From Acanthacorydalis orientalis (taxonomy: Eukaryota; Arthropoda; Insecta; Megaloptera; Corydalidae), in NCBI GenBank assembly GCA_034766995.1, contig CM068323.1, positions 17,965,016 to 18,029,015 of the forward strand: 64,000 nucleotides of DNA, in the 5' to 3' direction. The notes below the pieces were generated by a model that saw only the letters and a program-made list of their open reading frames with translations, was not told the DNA's origin and searched no databases. The position numbers and the translations under genes were made by a program. This document shows, in pieces, positions 60,966-64,000 of the stretch (within the stretch, counting starts at the first letter, position 1; every line of letters starts with the position of its first letter).

Positions 60966-62032
60966 GTGCACGTGTATGTATATATATATATACACAGATA
61001 CACATCTAAATAGGTTATCTAAATATATTTTACTGAAGATTTATCAACATCGACACACCTGTTTTTTAAAAATAGACGTACATTAAATTTTCTGGTTTTA
61101 CCAAGAACATCGAACAACTTTATTTTTGTTACAATGCATTTATAAATATTTCCAATACAAACAAAATGTGTAAGAAGCGTTTCAGAACTATGTAGATAAA
61201 TAAAAATACTTAATGTTTGAATAATCTATTTGTATAAAGTTTATAATTTGAAAAATTTAGAACAAAAATCAACAAATCTATAGAATATGTCTACATATAT
61301 ATCGAATTTTTTTTAAAAAAAAAACATTTCCAAATATCTTTTAATATTATAACTTATTATTTTATTAATTCTGCTCGAAAATTTCTCATTTTCTTCAAAG
61401 ACATATATCTAACTTGAAATGGTCAATAATTCTACAAATTGTATGTGAAAAAATATCAAGTACCTTTTAGTAATATTTATTATTCATGCTCTTTTATTGA
61501 TTGTTTTTTAATTGTATTTTGTCATTTAATATATCTATTTATTACAAAATTATTAATTATTATCCCTTTTATATTGCTGAGTTTATATTTATTTAGAAAT
61601 ACTTATCTATTTAGTCCGTTCAACAGACTGCAAAGTATTTTTAAAATATTTGTAATATAAAAAGTGATCCAACAAAAAGTATACGATTCTTATATTTATT
61701 AAAACTGTTACTATTTAGTTATAAAACAAAGTTGCAAACACTAATCGAAAATATTATTATAATTATTTTACTCTGATATCTCACAAAATGCAGCATTACT
61801 AAAAAACTCTATTACTGTTCTATATTTTTCTAAAACACTGCTGTTAAATTTCGTAAAGAAAAATGTTCCTACCTTATTAGGTCTTGTATATAAAGTACGT
61901 GAATAAAATGAAATTTCGTTTTTAATAAAAACCCAGCAAACTGTATATCACGTTTATAATTTTGATATAAACAGGCAATGCAGTCAAAAAATATATATCA
62001 CATGATATATATACGAACGTCGTGAAAATCGA

Positions 62033-62036
<4 letters not shown>

Positions 62037-62071
<35 letters not shown>
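62037..62071. repeat. (TA)17 microsatellite
   Basis: Pure TA tract. Confidence 0.95.
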
Positions 62072-62078
<7 letters not shown>

Positions 62079-63043
62079 ATTCCTATCTTACAATATAATT
62101 AAGTCTTGAGTAAATTAATTCATCAGAAGAATATTCTTAAAATTTATTAGTTGTTAAAATTGCTAAGAAATTTAATAACTGTAATAGCTATTGAGGAAGG
62201 CATTTTTTTATACGAGACTGTTATGTAATTCGACCATATTTCATTATAGCCTAATATTGATTTATCGACATAATAACAAAAAAATGAATAATGGCTATAT
62301 ATTAATCACTCATGCATCTATACAAGTTTAAGTGTGCTAATTATATTCAGTAATACTTTGGAATATCTTCGGATGTACGTAGAGAACGATCTGTTTTTAT
62401 TATAGACAGATGATAATAAAACAAAAATAAAAAGACCACATCTTCCAATATAAAATACATAAATTTCCGCTTCTTGGCTATCAGATTAATACCAGCTGTG
62501 AATGCTGGAACGCTAGAAGATTGCAACGATTATTCATTAGTTATGCGCTATAGATTTTACACGCCACACTGAGTTACCAGCTACAGGGCATCCATGATGG
62601 CGACAGGAAAAGATACATTTACATGTAAAAATATAACTTAATGCGTATATATACCTACAAATAGATATCTCGGCGAGAGAACATAAAATAAATGGCTCAA
62701 CAAATGAAGAAAGTTACTACGACGAAAATCAACATTCCTGATAATGTTTTATGAGACGGTAGTTGAGAACTGCTTGAGAATATCAGTACATTGGTCGTAC
62801 AATTCATTAAAAAAACAAATCATGTGGTTTGGTTGAATTGAAGGTTGTATCCTTCGATGAAATACTTTCGTTCACGTTCCTGTCTTTAAACATCGCTCGA
62901 TTTATAAAAAAGTAATAAAATTTGATTTACTCTCTGTGCGATTTTATTGAACTGTGAAATATATTGTTAATATTTACATTTAAAAAACGAAAAACTAATG
63001 AAAATAAGTATTTTTACTACTTTTAATTTTGTCTCGTAGAGCG

Positions 63044-63047
<4 letters not shown>

Positions 63048-63113
<66 letters not shown>
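63048..63113. repeat. (TA)32 microsatellite
   Basis: Pure TA tract. Confidence 0.95.
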
Positions 63114-63117
<4 letters not shown>

Positions 63118-63901
63118 AGAAAAAATCACAAGCTATACTACTGTCATCTTTCTGTTTCGTCTTTTTATATTTACAACCATAATTCTTCTAGAAATGTCAA
63201 TGATAATTTTGTTATTAAACGTGAGTGGTTAGATTTATTTTCTGATTAAAACTGTAAGTCATTTATTAGAAATGGTCACAGAGTAATACTCTCAACTATT
63301 TGTTTTTTAACAGCAAAGTATAATATTAAATTAAGACAAATACAATTATCAAAAAAATATCAAAAGGGTGGATATATTCCACAAAATAATGATACTAATT
63401 TCATGATTTCTGACTATATATACTGAGTTGTTTAAATATGCAAACTGTAATTCTCTTATAATAAATATCAGTTCATTTTTATATAAAAAAAATCACTCAT
63501 GAGTAACGCTTCTATGAGAATAAATAAATAAATGAATGCCATCTTCTAAAATCAGTCATAAATATCAAAATTATTATCATCGAATATAAGTTATATTTTA
63601 ATTATAATTTCATATAGAAAGGGCTGAAAGTAAATGTACAACATTCTGTTTTAATAAAAATTTATTGTCGAGCAATAAAAGAAATCTCTCGTATTATTTT
63701 TAAAAATTATGGATAAAATATGCGTTAAACACGGAACGTTAATTAAAATTAACCGTTTAAGAGAAAAAGATGATATTTAACCCTTCTGTAACCGGCACGA
63801 CACAGACTTACCACTAAAGTTGATAATTTATTGCGATAAGAGGAAACAAATTTCTCATACTTTGTACCAGAAAAATATAATACCACAGAATTATATTTCC
63901 A

Positions 63902-63951
63902 CACACATGTACACACACACACACATACACACACACATGCACACACACACG
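63902..63951. repeat. (CA)n microsatellite
   Basis: Interrupted CA run. Confidence 0.9.
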
Positions 63952-63960
63952 TATGTATTT

Positions 63961-63962
<2 letters not shown>

Positions 63963-64000
<38 letters not shown>
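63963..64000. repeat. (AT)n tract running off the window
   Basis: AT tract that continues to the last base. Confidence 0.9.

Larger units (their letters stand above)
59895..64000 (+). other. Presumed first intron of the 59.7 kb gene
   Basis: Begins gtatgagc. AT-rich with TA tracts at 60899, 62037 and 63048 and a CA tract at 63902. Slight GC rises near 60550 and 62500-62760 hold no supported frame. No acceptor with a coding continuation was found before the window ends. Confidence 0.4.

Noticed and set aside
62760..62800. Segment gcttgagaatatc resembling part of the miR-137 sequence
   Set aside because: Only a partial match and no precursor hairpin found.
1..64000. CRISPR arrays, tRNA, rRNA, intact transposons or viral genes
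   Set aside because: No direct-repeat/spacer pattern, no tRNA B-box in context, no transposase or reverse transcriptase motif was seen; repeats present are simple microsatellites.

Overview
The window is 64 kb of very AT-rich nuclear eukaryotic DNA that is almost entirely non-coding. Base composition, about fifty long (TA)n tracts, short GC-raised islands in which CpG is not depleted, GGTCGGTCGG-type motifs, consensus splice sites and one recognisable metazoan signalling-domain exon point to an arthropod. The style is that of a bee or other hymenopteran; this is an inference from composition, not a taxonomic proof. I saw no bacterial-style operon, CRISPR array, tRNA, rRNA, known microRNA or intact transposon.

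Two coding segments are supported, both on the + strand. The first (34506-34652) is an internal exon of 49 codons with AG and GTAAGT boundaries. It encodes the central part of a phosphotyrosine-binding (PTB/PID) domain that resembles, from memory, the SH2D5-type PTB. The second (59721-59894) looks like a first coding exon of 58 codons: ATG in good context, a cysteine cluster near its end, and a CAG/GTATGA donor. I do not recognise its protein. Upstream of it lies a GC-raised stretch (58611-59720) that behaves like a promoter and leader, with small ORFs and three spaced ATATTGA elements.

Layout: 1-34.5 kb is AT-rich non-coding DNA (probably intron or intergenic sequence of the PTB gene or its neighbour) with islands near 2.4, 3.5, 5.6, 8.6, 9.7, 13.0, 14.5, 16.0, 19.6, 23.5, 25.6, 28.5, 29.5, 30.6 and 32.8 kb. 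The PTB exon at 34.5 kb sits between long (TA)n tracts. From 34.65 to 58.6 kb there is more AT-rich DNA with islands near 35.2, 36.3, 38.0, 42.2, 43.1, 47.5, 48.6, 50.4, 53.4, 54.7, 55.6 and 57.2 kb. The putative second gene begins around 59 kb, and its first intron fills the rest of the window.

The islands are the most likely carriers of function: short unidentified exons, UTRs or cis-regulatory elements. Several contain open frames bounded by good splice signals; these are listed as low-confidence candidates. The other exons of the PTB gene were not found with confidence. No exciting new system is evident. The points most worth a second look are the PTB exon enclosed by self-complementary (TA)n tracts, the 59.7 kb gene start, several precise palindromes (25.7, 25.8, 45.1 and 45.2 kb) and a local duplication at 0.1-0.75 kb.
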